A DNA stretch of 19,683 nucleotides, from contig JASLNQ010000007.1 in NCBI GenBank assembly GCA_030745955.1, positions 1 to 19,683 of the forward strand, given 5' to 3'. The first letter of the stretch is position 1, and the number at the start of each line of letters is the position of its first letter. The position numbers and the translations under genes are program-made. Shown in pieces: positions 7,393 to 14,856 of the stretch. The notes under the pieces were generated by a model. That model was not told the origin of the DNA. It was given only the letters and a program-made list of their open reading frames with translations, and searched no databases. This DNA is from Dehalococcoidia bacterium (GTDB taxonomy: Bacteria; Chloroflexota; Dehalococcoidia; UBA1151; UBA1328).

Positions 7393-9333
7393 ATGAGTAA
7401 CCGCTGGGTGCGGAACAGCCTTGTCTACCTGGTGATCATCGTCGCAGTGATCACGATCTTCTTCCTGTTTGTCGATCAACCCCTCGGCGGCGCCAAGGAA
7501 ATCGGCATCAACGAGGTCGTCGAACTCGCCAAGAACAGCAGCGGGTCGTCGCGGCTGGATATCGTGGTTCAGGGCGACTCGTTGACGATCACCGACGGCG
7601 TGAACGAATTCAAGTCACGCAAAGAAGAGGGATCGAGCATTGCCGACCTCCTGAGCAGCGCCGGGGTCGACAACGCCAACTACTCGGTCATCGTCAAGGG
7701 CTCAGGCGGGTTTTCCAATTTCTTCGGGATCCTGATCGGCTTCCTCCCGCTGATCCTATTCGGCGGAATCCTGCTGTTCATGATGCGCCAGGCACAGGGC
7801 AACAGTAACCAGCAGATGGGCTTCGGCCGCAGCCGGGCGCGCATGTTCGTGGGCACCAAGGCAACCGTCACCTTTTTCGATGTCGCCGGCGTGCCCGAGG
7901 CCAAGGAAGAACTCGAAGAGGTCGTTGAGTTCCTGAAATACCCGGAACGCTTCCAGGCGCTGGGTGCGAAGATACCCGCCGGCGTACTGCTCGTCGGCCC
8001 CCCTGGCACCGGCAAGACCCTCCTGGCACGTGCCGTTGCCGGTGAGGCAGGCGTGCCCTTCTTCTCGATTTCGGGTTCTGAATTCGTTGAAATGTTCGTC
8101 GGTGTCGGCGCCTCCCGCGTGCGTGACCTGTTCGAGCAGGCCAAGCGCCATGCGCCCTGCATCATCTTCGTCGACGAGATCGACGCCGTCGGCCGGCACC
8201 GCGGTGCTGGCCTGGGTGGCGGCCACGACGAACGTGAGCAGACCCTGAACCAGATCCTGGTAGAGATGGACGGTTTCGATTCAGCCACGAATGTAATCGT
8301 GATTGCGGCAACGAACCGCCCCGATATACTCGACCCCGCACTGCTCCGCCCCGGCCGTTTCGACCGCCGGGTCATCCTCGACAGCCCGGATATCAGGGGC
8401 CGCACCGCGATTCTCGATGTCCATGCCAAGGGCAAGCCGATCGACAAGCACCTTGAGCTGGGTGAGATCGCAAGGCAGACCCCCGGCTTCACCGGCGCCG
8501 ACCTTGCCAACCTGATCAACGAGGCCGCACTGCTCGCGGCCCGTAACAACCAGAAGACGATCAGCTTCGACAATATGACCGAGGCCATCGACCGCGTTTC
8601 GATGGGACCCGCGCGCAAGAGCAAGGTGATCAGCGAGAAAGACCGCAGGATCACCGCCTACCACGAGGCCGGCCACGGACTCGTTTCGCACCTGATGCCG
8701 GGTGGCTCGCCGATCGGCAAGATATCGATCATTGCCCGCGGCCAGGCGGGTGGGTTCACGCGATGGCAGCAGGAGGACAGGACCTACGCGTCGCAGGAGC
8801 AGCTCGAGGCCCAGATCGCAAGTGCGATGGGCGGTCGCGCCGCAGAGGTCTTGAAGGTCGGTGACATCACCACGGGTGCTTCGAACGACTTTGAACAGGC
8901 GACGGGCATCGCCCGGGAAATGGTGATGCGCCTTGGCATGAGCGAAAAGCTGTCTCACCGTTCATTTGGCAAGCGGCAGGGTGGTGCGGTGTTCCTGGGC
9001 AGGGAGATGTCGGAGGAACGCGACTACTCCCTGAAGACCGAGGTGATCATCGACGACGAGATCAGCCGGTTGCTCTCAGAGGGTGAGGTGACCGCCAACA
9101 GGCTCCTCAAGGAGCACGACGAAGAACTCGAGGGAATCGCCCAGTTCCTGCTTGAACACGAGACGATCGATGGCGACCAGTTTGTGGCAATCATCGAGGG
9201 CAAGGACCCGCTAGCCGTCAGCCCGATGGCCACCGACGACCCGACAAAGTCGCCGGGTGCACCGGAAGACGGGGCGTCGGAGGACGACGACGAGGTCACT
9301 GGCGCCACCGACCCGGAACCACAGGCCACCTAG
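7393..9333 (+). CDS. ftsH: ATP-dependent zinc metalloprotease FtsH
   Basis: FtsH is a hexameric membrane-anchored AAA protease that degrades misassembled membrane proteins and selected regulators. The 646-residue protein has two membrane helices (about 9-27 and 111-131) flanking a small extracytoplasmic domain. The AAA module follows with Walker A GPPGTGKT at 202-209, Walker B IIFVDEID at 257-264 and second region of homology around 305-326 (ATNRPD to RPGRFDRR). The pore motif [13 protein letters not shown] lies between Walker A and B. The peptidase has HEAGH at 424-428 and the third zinc ligand Asp499 in GASNDF. The C-terminal 40 residues are acidic and low in complexity, as is common. Start ATG 7393 places the first helix directly at the N-terminus. 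It is divergent from infC and monocistronic by its strong terminator. Confidence 0.98.
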   Translation: MSNRWVRNSLVYLVIIVAVITIFFLFVDQPLGGAKEIGINEVVELAKNSSGSSRLDIVVQGDSLTITDGVNEFKSRKEEGSSIADLLSSAGVDNANYSVIVKGSGGFSNFFGILIGFLPLILFGGILLFMMRQAQGNSNQQMGFGRSRARMFVGTKATVTFFDVAGVPEAKEELEEVVEFLKYPERFQALGAKIPAGVLLVGPPGTGKTLLARAVAGEAGVPFFSISGSEFVEMFVGVGASRVRDLFEQAKRHAPCIIFVDEIDAVGRHRGAGLGGGHDEREQTLNQILVEMDGFDSATNVIVIAATNRPDILDPALLRPGRFDRRVILDSPDIRGRTAILDVHAKGKPIDKHLELGEIARQTPGFTGADLANLINEAALLAARNNQKTISFDNMTEAIDRVSMGPARKSKVISEKDRRITAYHEAGHGLVSHLMPGGSPIGKISIIARGQAGGFTRWQQEDRTYASQEQLEAQIASAMGGRAAEVLKVGDITTGASNDFEQATGIAREMVMRLGMSEKLSHRSFGKRQGGAVFLGREMSEERDYSLKTEVIIDDEISRLLSEGEVTANRLLKEHDEELEGIAQFLLEHETIDGDQFVAIIEGKDPLAVSPMATDDPTKSPGAPEDGASEDDDEVTGATDPEPQAT

Positions 9334-9364
9334 CACGCGTTGGTGTCGACGACATAAGAATCTC

Positions 9365-9394
9365 GAAACGGCGCAACAAGCGCCGTTTCTTTTT
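9365..9394 (+). terminator. Strong intrinsic terminator after ftsH
   Basis: GAAACGGCGC (9365-9374) and GCGCCGTTTC (9380-9389) form a perfect 10-bp stem with the loop AACAA, followed by five T residues (9390-9394). It lies 31 bases after the ftsH stop. Confidence 0.92.
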
Positions 9395-9444
9395 GGCGAA
9401 AATACTGGCCTCCAGGCCAACAGCATCTTCGGCAGTCAGGGCAT

Positions 9445-10125
9445 ATGAGCACAGTATTCACCGGCGCAAAATTCTCGGTCCAGCGGTTCGTTTCGGGCTT
9501 CGCGAACAACGCATTCCTGATCACGTGTGCCCGCACGAACAGATCGGTGATCATCGACACGCCCGGCAACCCGGATGAGTTGATCGGGGCGGCACTGGCG
9601 ACCAACGTCGGAGCCGTGCTCATCACCCACGGGCACCGGGACCACCTCGAGGGGTTCGAGGCGGTTACGGGTTTCTTCGACGTGCCGGTCGGTATCGGGG
9701 CGGCCGATCGCGGGTCGCTGCCGGCTCCGGGTACGGCACCGGGGGCGGACTCGCCAGGCCCGGTCGACCTTTCGACGGGTGAATTAGTCGAGGTCGGTGA
9801 CATTGTTCTATACGCAATGGCAACGCCGGGGCATACCCCCGGCTCGACCTGCTTCCTGCTCGAGGGTGGGTCGCCCGGCGAGGTCGCCCATGTCTTCACC
9901 GGCGACACCCTGTTCCCGGGCGGCCCCGGCAAATCGGCAAGCCACGCGGCTCTGGAGCAGATCATCGGTTCGCTCGAGACACACATCTTCACGCTGGCCG
10001 ATTCGACGGTCGTCCTGCCGGGCCACGGTGATTTCACGACCATCGGCGAGTCGAAGCGCGGGTACGCCGTTTTCGCCAGCAGGCCCCTCGACCCGGCCCT
10101 TTCGGGAGACGTGACGTGGGCATAG
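9445..10125 (+). CDS. Metallo-beta-lactamase-fold hydrolase, glyoxalase II-like
   Basis: A 226-residue single-domain member of the metallo-beta-lactamase superfamily. The binuclear metal site is complete: His62, His64, Asp66 and His67 in THGHRDH, His130 in TPGHTPGS, Asp154 in FTGDTLF, and His194 in LPGHGD. The TPGHTPGS and TGDTLF blocks and the short length match the glyoxalase II / YcbL-like subgroup, which hydrolyses thioesters, rather than RNases or true beta-lactamases. No C-terminal glyoxalase II helical domain is present, so the substrate cannot be named. It has no signal peptide and is predicted cytoplasmic. The start ATG 9445 follows the ftsH terminator by 50 bases; it is followed closely by the CPBP protease gene (28 bases). 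Confidence 0.88.
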   Translation: MSTVFTGAKFSVQRFVSGFANNAFLITCARTNRSVIIDTPGNPDELIGAALATNVGAVLITHGHRDHLEGFEAVTGFFDVPVGIGAADRGSLPAPGTAPGADSPGPVDLSTGELVEVGDIVLYAMATPGHTPGSTCFLLEGGSPGEVAHVFTGDTLFPGGPGKSASHAALEQIIGSLETHIFTLADSTVVLPGHGDFTTIGESKRGYAVFASRPLDPALSGDVTWA

Positions 10126-10153
10126 CCGGGCCGTTTACCGGGGCGACCGCCTG

Positions 10154-11113
10154 ATGTGGCCACCCATGCCACCCTCCGACGATTTGCCGCCTGCCGATCG
10201 TCCGCCACCGGCTGGCCGTGGGGGGGGCGACGGCCTGCTCCCCGACGTGAGCTGGGGGCTGCGGGATGTGATCGTGGGCACTATGGTCACGATGCTCGTT
10301 GTGGTCTCGATACTCAGCTTCGGCGGAGTGGTGGGGGCGCAACGTGGTTTCGATACAGCGGTGGCTGCGCCGGCCGGTTACCTGGTCGGCGGGATGGCGA
10401 CCGCACTGGCGCTGCTCTTGGTCCGGGCCACGCGGTCGCCGTTGTGGCCGCTGGCACTGGCACTGGCTGCCGGCGTGGGCGTTGTTGCAGCCAGCTACCT
10501 GGTGGCAAGCGACACCGGCGACGGCACCGCCATTTTGGCCGGTGTGCCCGTGACGATTATCACTGCGACTGCGATGTCGGGGGCTTTTGCGGCGACCGGC
10601 ATGGCGCTGTCGGTCGTGCGTTACCGGGAACCGCTGGGTTCACTCGGTTTCGTGAGGACACAGGGATTGCGGCCGTACCTCTTCGCCACGGGTATGTGGA
10701 TGATCGGACTCGCCGTGCTCGTCGTGTGGCTGCAGGTCATGGTCTGGTTCGGCATCGATTCGCTCACGCCGCCCGACACCGCCCGAAAAGCGCTCGACCA
10801 GGCCGGTGGGAGCATCGTCATAACGGTCCTGCTCGTGGGGATCGCCGGGCCGATAGCCGAAGAGATTTTCTTCCGCGGGTTCGTGTTCACCGGCCTGTTC
10901 AAGCGGTTCGGTACCCGCCGCGCCCTGTTCTTCTCATCCCTGCTGTTCGGGCTGTTCCATATCGATCCCGGTGCCATCGTGCCCACTTTTGTGCTGGGAC
11001 TCGCACTCGGCTGGGTGTACCTTAAGACCGGCTCGATCTGGCCCGCGATGTTCGCCCACGGGCTGCACAACACAGTGGCTGTCCTGATAGCCAGGTACGC
11101 ACCGGCCCCCTGA
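10154..11113 (+). CDS. CPBP family intramembrane glutamic endopeptidase (Abi/CAAX type)
   Basis: A 319-residue polytopic membrane protein with a Pro/Gly-rich cytoplasmic N-terminus (about 40 residues) and seven or eight hydrophobic segments. The CPBP active-site signatures are all present in the C-terminal half: EEIFFRG at 236-242, the second motif ending in His269 (GLFHIDP), and HGLHN with His302 and Asn306. The family (Rce1-like, PF02517) includes prenyl-protein peptidases, bacteriocin self-immunity proteins and anti-sigma-factor proteases; which applies here cannot be told. There is no bacteriocin or prenylated-peptide gene next to it. Start ATG 10154; another in-frame ATG at 10166 is possible and would change only the disordered N-terminus. 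Confidence 0.88.
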   Translation: MWPPMPPSDDLPPADRPPPAGRGGGDGLLPDVSWGLRDVIVGTMVTMLVVVSILSFGGVVGAQRGFDTAVAAPAGYLVGGMATALALLLVRATRSPLWPLALALAAGVGVVAASYLVASDTGDGTAILAGVPVTIITATAMSGAFAATGMALSVVRYREPLGSLGFVRTQGLRPYLFATGMWMIGLAVLVVWLQVMVWFGIDSLTPPDTARKALDQAGGSIVITVLLVGIAGPIAEEIFFRGFVFTGLFKRFGTRRALFFSSLLFGLFHIDPGAIVPTFVLGLALGWVYLKTGSIWPAMFAHGLHNTVAVLIARYAPAP

Positions 11114-11192
11114 CTTTCAGCCTGCGTGGCGCAGCTATCACACGGGCGAGAAAACAACCGGGGAACCCGGCCTGAGGAAATTGGAAGGGCGC

Positions 11193-12011
11193 ATGGCAAC
11201 CGACAGAATTCGCGAAGCATTCGAACAGGCCCGCAGCGAGGGCAGGATCGCGCTCGTTCCCTATGTGACCATTGGGTTTCCCGAGGTAGGACTGACCACC
11301 GACATCGTGCGGGCTGTCGTCGATGCCGGGGCGGATGTCGTTGAGCTTGGCGTGCCGTTCAGCGACCCGCTCGGTGACGGGCCGACGATCCAGGCGTCGG
11401 GGCATGCCGCCCTGGAAAACGGGGTGACTCCCGCCGCCTGCATCGAGGCCGCCAGGGAGATTCGCAGTGCCGGGATTGACGTGCCGATCGTGTTCATGGG
11501 CTACTACAACACGGTCCTCACCCGGGGGCTCGACGAATACTGCTCGGAGGCCAGTGGCGCGGGTATCGACGGCCTGATCGTGGTTGACCTCCCCGCCGCC
11601 GAGGCCGGCCCGTTGCAGGATGCCGCCGACCGTTCCGGTCTCGCGGTGGTCCCGTTGCTGGCCCTGACATCTACCGAAGAGTCGATAAGGCATGCCTGTG
11701 CGCGGGCCGGCGGCTTCGTTTACTGCATTTCCGTGCTCGGTGTGACGGGTGCCCGGGCGACGATGTCGGAACGGGTCGAGGGGCTGGCACAGAAGGTGCG
11801 GCGGCACACCGACCTGCCGGTAGCCATCGGCTTTGGCATTTCGAACGCCGACCACGTTGCCGATGTTGCACGGTACGCCGATGGCGCGGTGGTGGGCAGT
11901 GCACTGATCGACCGGCTCGCCGCGGGCGATGGAGCGGGGGCCGCAGGCCGTGCGGGGGCCTACATTAGTTCACTCACTCCCGGCACATCGCGAAAAGTCG
12001 TGGCAAACTAA
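11193..12011 (+). CDS. trpA: Tryptophan synthase alpha chain
   Basis: TrpA cleaves indole-3-glycerol phosphate to indole and glyceraldehyde 3-phosphate, then channels indole to TrpB. From ATG 11193 the protein has 272 residues, the usual size of this TIM barrel. The catalytic residues are Glu51 in VVELGVPFSDP and Asp62 in GDGPTIQ. FMGYYN, GLIVVDLP, VLGVTGAR and the phosphate-binding GFGISN and GAVVGSALI blocks follow in order. A TTG at 11181 would add four residues; ATG 11193 is preferred because GGAAGGG lies just upstream. No trpB or other trp gene lies in the window, which is notable since trpB normally precedes trpA. The gene is followed by aroH, so it belongs to an aromatic-biosynthesis cluster. 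Confidence 0.96.
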   Translation: MATDRIREAFEQARSEGRIALVPYVTIGFPEVGLTTDIVRAVVDAGADVVELGVPFSDPLGDGPTIQASGHAALENGVTPAACIEAAREIRSAGIDVPIVFMGYYNTVLTRGLDEYCSEASGAGIDGLIVVDLPAAEAGPLQDAADRSGLAVVPLLALTSTEESIRHACARAGGFVYCISVLGVTGARATMSERVEGLAQKVRRHTDLPVAIGFGISNADHVADVARYADGAVVGSALIDRLAAGDGAGAAGRAGAYISSLTPGTSRKVVAN

Positions 12012-12020
12012 GTCGCCCGT

Positions 12021-12060
12021 GTTCACTGTTGTTCCCAACTGTTCCCAGCTGTTCACGGAT
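12021..12060. repeat. Four tandem 10-bp direct repeats in phase with the DNA helix
   Basis: The four consecutive 10-mers are GTTCACTGTT, GTTCCCAACT, GTTCCCAGCT and GTTCACGGAT. Each begins with GTTCMC at exactly 10-base spacing (12021, 12031, 12041, 12051); the outer two are GTTCAC and the inner two GTTCCC. They fill most of the gap between trpA (stop 12011) and aroH (start 12097). Equal spacing at one helical turn places all copies on one face of the DNA, as in operators bound cooperatively by regulators. No regulator is identified, and no clear promoter boxes are visible beside it. Confidence 0.75.
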
Positions 12061-12096
12061 CAACTCGGCAGGTACAAGCACAAAATCGGGAATCTG

Positions 12097-12477
12097 ATGG
12101 CAACCAAGGTCCGGGGCGTCAAGGGCGCGACGACAACCGAAGGCACAGCGGCAGAAGATGTGCTGACCGCGACCGGACAGCTCTTGCGCGTGCTGATTGA
12201 CGAGAACGGCATCGAGCAGGACGACATCGCAGCGGTCCAGTTCACGACCAGTCCCGACCTCGTCGCCGAATTTCCTGCGGTCGCTGCCCGTGAGCAGCTT
12301 GGCTGGACCGATGTGCCACTAATGTGCGGTCATGAGATGGCCAGGCCCGGCGCGCTTACCCGGTGCATACGTATACTGATCCTGTGGAATACCGAGCGGG
12401 CCCAGAACGAGGTCAGGCACGCCTACCTGAACGGTGCTGCTACACTTCGTCCCGACCTTTCGGTGGCAGAAAAATGA
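12097..12477 (+). CDS. aroH: Chorismate mutase, AroH type (monofunctional)
   Basis: This enzyme rearranges chorismate to prephenate, the first step toward Phe and Tyr. The 126-residue protein matches the trimeric AroH class (Bacillus type), not the helical AroQ class. Active-site residues aligned to B. subtilis (Arg7, Cys75, Glu78, Arg90, Tyr108) are here Arg6, Cys77, Glu80, Arg92 and Tyr110. VRGVKGATTTEG and AYLNGAATLRPDLS are characteristic. Start ATG 12097 aligns with the family N-terminus; the frame is open further upstream but that part reads through the repeat region and is not protein-like. Weak GGGA precedes the ATG. Between trpA and aroG, it links this cluster to all three aromatic amino acids. 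Confidence 0.95.
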   Translation: MATKVRGVKGATTTEGTAAEDVLTATGQLLRVLIDENGIEQDDIAAVQFTTSPDLVAEFPAVAAREQLGWTDVPLMCGHEMARPGALTRCIRILILWNTERAQNEVRHAYLNGAATLRPDLSVAEK

Positions 12478-12481
12478 AGAC

Positions 12482-12637
12482 ATGAGCAGGCGAAATAACA
12501 GGACACACATACCGCCCGAACGACCCGGTTCGCGCACGTTCTCGGCTGCCTCGCTGCGTCCCGCGGCGTACTTCTCCTCCTATTTCGGCTATACCGGCGG
12601 GCTGTTTACTACCGGGCGTTTCTGCAATCACAGTTAG
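12482..12637 (+). CDS. Short ORF rich in Tyr and Phe, possible leader peptide for aroG
   Basis: A 51-codon ORF starts at ATG 12482, four bases after the aroH stop, which would allow coupled translation. Its first half is basic and Pro-rich. Its second half contains YFSSYFGY and then F within GGLF and GRF: seven aromatic residues (Y,F,Y,F,Y,F,F) in about 18 codons. It ends at TAG 12637, about 65 bases before a nested hairpin that precedes aroG. Tyr/Phe-rich leader peptides are a known way to sense charged aromatic tRNAs (as in the E. coli pheA leader), and aroG makes the first product of the aromatic pathway. There is no similarity to a known protein that I recognise. The alternative is a non-translated stretch that happens to be open. 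Confidence 0.35.
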   Translation: MSRRNNRTHIPPERPGSRTFSAASLRPAAYFSSYFGYTGGLFTTGRFCNHS

Positions 12638-12701
12638 ACTGCCAGAACGTCCTCAGCCCACCTCAGAATCACGGTTCACGAAACTTCCCGCCCCGCACCC
12701 A

Positions 12702-12765
12702 GCAACTGTGGTGGCCCGGATGAGTGAATCACCAACTCCGGTCATTTCATCCGGATTGCAGTTGC
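12702..12765 (+). promoter_or_regulatory. Nested inverted repeats just upstream of aroG
   Basis: Outer arms GCAACTG (12702-12708) and CAGTTGC (12759-12765) enclose inner arms CCGGATGA (12716-12723) and TCATCCGG (12747-12754); all pair perfectly, separated by a 7/4-base internal loop and closed by a 23-base loop. The 3' outer arm directly abuts AGGAA (12766-12770), the probable aroG ribosome site. No T run follows, so translational control or RNA stability fits better than intrinsic termination. The rest of 12638-12784 shows no gene. Confidence 0.6.
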
Positions 12766-12784
12766 AGGAAAACCGAAACAGATC

Positions 12785-13843
12785 ATGTCAACCTCAGATA
12801 TTCGAGTCTCCAGTCTCACGCCGCTCAGCCCGCCGCACGAGTACATCGACTCGCAACCCATAACGCCAGGGATCGCCAGGACCGTTACCGCGGCCCGCGT
12901 GGCGATCGAAAATATTGGGAACAGGACCGACTCCCGCCTGGTGATGCTCGTCGGCCCGTGCTCCATCCATGACGAGAAGGCAGGGCTCGAGTACGCAACA
13001 CTGCTCGCCCCACTCGCCGAGGAAGTGAAGGACACCATCCTGGTGGTTATGCGGGTGTACTTCGAGAAACCCCGGACGACCGTGGGCTGGAAGGGGTTGA
13101 TCAACGACCCCAACCTCGATGGCACATTCGATATGCACACCGGCCTGAAACGCGCCCGTGCGTTCCTGCTCGAAGTCGGGGCCCTGGGCCTTGCAGCAGG
13201 CACGGAGTTCCTCGACCCCTTCACTCCGCAGTACCTTGCCGACCTGATTTCGTGGGGTGCGATTGGTGCCCGGACCACCGAAAGCCAGACGCACCGGCAG
13301 ATGGCCAGCGGGCTGTCGATGCCGATCGGGTTCAAGAACGGTACCGGGGGCAGCTGCCAGATCGCGGTCGATGCGATGATGGCCGCAAGGTCTCCGCACG
13401 CATTTCTCGGCATCGACCTCGAGGGCCGTGCTTCCGTGATCAACACGGCCGGCAACCCGGCCCAGCACCTGATCCTGCGCGGCGGGTCTTCCGGCCCGAA
13501 CTACGACGAGGACTCGGTCGCTTCGGCCACCGCGCTCCTCGAGATCGCCGGGCTACAACCGAACGTCGTCATCGACTGCTCGCACGCAAACAGCAACAAG
13601 GACCACAACCGCCAGCCGATCGTGTTCCGGGAAGCTGTCCGCCAGCGGCTCGGGGGTAACGAGGGCGTAATCGGACTGATGCTGGAGAGCCACCTCAACG
13701 CGGGCAACCAGTCGCTTGGCGATCCCGCCGAATTGAAGTACGGCGTTTCCATCACCGATGCATGCATCGACTGGGAGTCGACTGAGGAGCTGCTCCTTGA
13801 GGCGCACGCTAAACTCAGCCAGAAAGCCGGAGCCCTGGCCTAG
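12785..13843 (+). CDS. aroG: 3-deoxy-7-phosphoheptulonate synthase, class I (AroG/AroF/AroH type)
   Basis: DAHP synthase condenses phosphoenolpyruvate and erythrose 4-phosphate, the first committed step of the shikimate pathway. The 352-residue sequence matches the E. coli-type class I-alpha enzymes: VGPCSIHD (57-63, metal Cys59), RVYFEKPRTTVGWKG with Lys95, GTEFLDPFTPQYLADL, GAIGARTTESQTHR, GFKNGTGG, and IDCSHANSNK near 262. This type is feedback-inhibited by Phe, Tyr or Trp in enterobacteria; which effector applies here cannot be read from sequence. The start ATG 12785 fits, with AGGAA 14 bases upstream. A Tyr/Phe-rich ORF and a nested hairpin lie upstream and may control it. Symbol aroG is by similarity; aroF/aroH naming is equally possible. 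Confidence 0.96.
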   Translation: MSTSDIRVSSLTPLSPPHEYIDSQPITPGIARTVTAARVAIENIGNRTDSRLVMLVGPCSIHDEKAGLEYATLLAPLAEEVKDTILVVMRVYFEKPRTTVGWKGLINDPNLDGTFDMHTGLKRARAFLLEVGALGLAAGTEFLDPFTPQYLADLISWGAIGARTTESQTHRQMASGLSMPIGFKNGTGGSCQIAVDAMMAARSPHAFLGIDLEGRASVINTAGNPAQHLILRGGSSGPNYDEDSVASATALLEIAGLQPNVVIDCSHANSNKDHNRQPIVFREAVRQRLGGNEGVIGLMLESHLNAGNQSLGDPAELKYGVSITDACIDWESTEELLLEAHAKLSQKAGALA

Positions 13844-13877
13844 TCGGCCAGCGGGCCAGAAGCCCGGGCAAACGGCA

Positions 13878-14813
13878 ATGTCGATAATCGATCCGTTCTC
13901 ATCCATAGACCCGCTGGCGAGACCGACGGTCGCGACCGTTGGCACCTTCGATGGCGTTCACCTGGGCCACCGCGCACTGCTGTTGCGGGTTGTCGAGGAG
14001 GCCGCGGCCCGTGGTGGCAAGTCGGTCGCGCTCGTGTTCAAAGAACAGCCGAGGGCGTTCATCAAGCCCGGCGTGACGGTTTCCTACCTCTGCGATTTCG
14101 CGACCCGGCGAGCACTCTTGAACGAGATCGGTATCGACGAAATCGTGGAGCTCGAGTTCGGGCCGGAGATTCAGCAGTTGTCGTCGGCCGGGTTCGTTAC
14201 GGGGCTCCAGGCGCGGATCGGCCTGCAGGCTCTGGTTGTTGGACCCGGCGCCCGTATCGGGTCCGACCGTGCGGGTGTCGAGGAGCTTGTTGCGGCCGGG
14301 ACTGGAGATGTCGACTTCATCGCGGCGCCGGCGGAAGCGGTCGCTGGGCAGATGGTGTCGAGTTCGGCGGTCCGGCGTGCGATCACCGCCGGCGACTGCG
14401 AGCTGACCGCGGCTATGCTGGGCCGGAACTACGCCATTTCGGGGACCGTTGCCACCGGTGAGCGCCGTGGACAGGAGCTGGGATTTCCCACCGCCAACAT
14501 CGAGCCCGACAGTAACATCGTCATCCCGGCGAACGGAATATATGCAACACTGGCCGGGGTCGAGGGAACGGCGGCGGGCGCGGAGTTCCTGGCGGCGACG
14601 AGCATTGGTGTACGACCGACATTTGAAATCGACGGCAGGCGCACGGTCGAGGCGTTCCTGCTGGACTTTGACGGGGACCTGTATACGCAGCGGCTCCGCC
14701 TGGAGTTCGTGACCCGGCTCCGGAGCGAAGTCGCATTCGAATCGGCTGAACAACTTGTCGAGCAGATGAACAAGGACGTCGCACAGACCCGCCAGGTCCT
14801 GGCGGCCCGGTGA
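13878..14813 (+). CDS. ribF: Bifunctional riboflavin kinase / FAD synthetase
   Basis: RibF phosphorylates riboflavin to FMN and adenylates FMN to FAD. The 311-residue protein has both domains. The N-terminal nucleotidyltransferase shows GTFDGVHLGH at 22-31 and the SSSAVRRAI block; the C-terminal kinase shows RRGQELGFPTANI (GFPTANI at 202-208), NGIYATLAG, IGVRPTF and a final EAFLLDF...RLRLEF pattern. Length and order match the family. ATG 13878 is chosen because it starts just before the nucleotidyltransferase fold; the frame is open upstream into aroG but that is an overlap artefact. It follows aroG by 34 bases and precedes tyrS by 43, suggesting one transcript, although function is unrelated to aromatic synthesis. 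Confidence 0.96.
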   Translation: MSIIDPFSSIDPLARPTVATVGTFDGVHLGHRALLLRVVEEAAARGGKSVALVFKEQPRAFIKPGVTVSYLCDFATRRALLNEIGIDEIVELEFGPEIQQLSSAGFVTGLQARIGLQALVVGPGARIGSDRAGVEELVAAGTGDVDFIAAPAEAVAGQMVSSSAVRRAITAGDCELTAAMLGRNYAISGTVATGERRGQELGFPTANIEPDSNIVIPANGIYATLAGVEGTAAGAEFLAATSIGVRPTFEIDGRRTVEAFLLDFDGDLYTQRLRLEFVTRLRSEVAFESAEQLVEQMNKDVAQTRQVLAAR

Positions 14814-14856
14814 CCCGGCATTCATCCTGGTCGCTGCCTGATCCCTGGATTTTCCA

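Noticed and set aside
6125..7396. Long open frame on the plus strand opposite infC and rpmI
   Set aside because: It is antisense to unmistakable IF-3 and L35 genes, its translation is Phe/Arg/Cys-rich without any recognisable fold, and it overlaps the ftsH start.
12638..12784. T-box riboswitch upstream of aroG
   Set aside because: TGGTGGCCCGG at about 12709-12719 superficially recalls the T-box bulge, but the TGGNACCGCG consensus and a terminator with T run are missing.
13758..13877. Extension of RibF upstream into aroG
   Set aside because: The frame overlaps the end of aroG and adds Arg/Ser-rich sequence; the family N-terminus begins shortly after ATG 13878.
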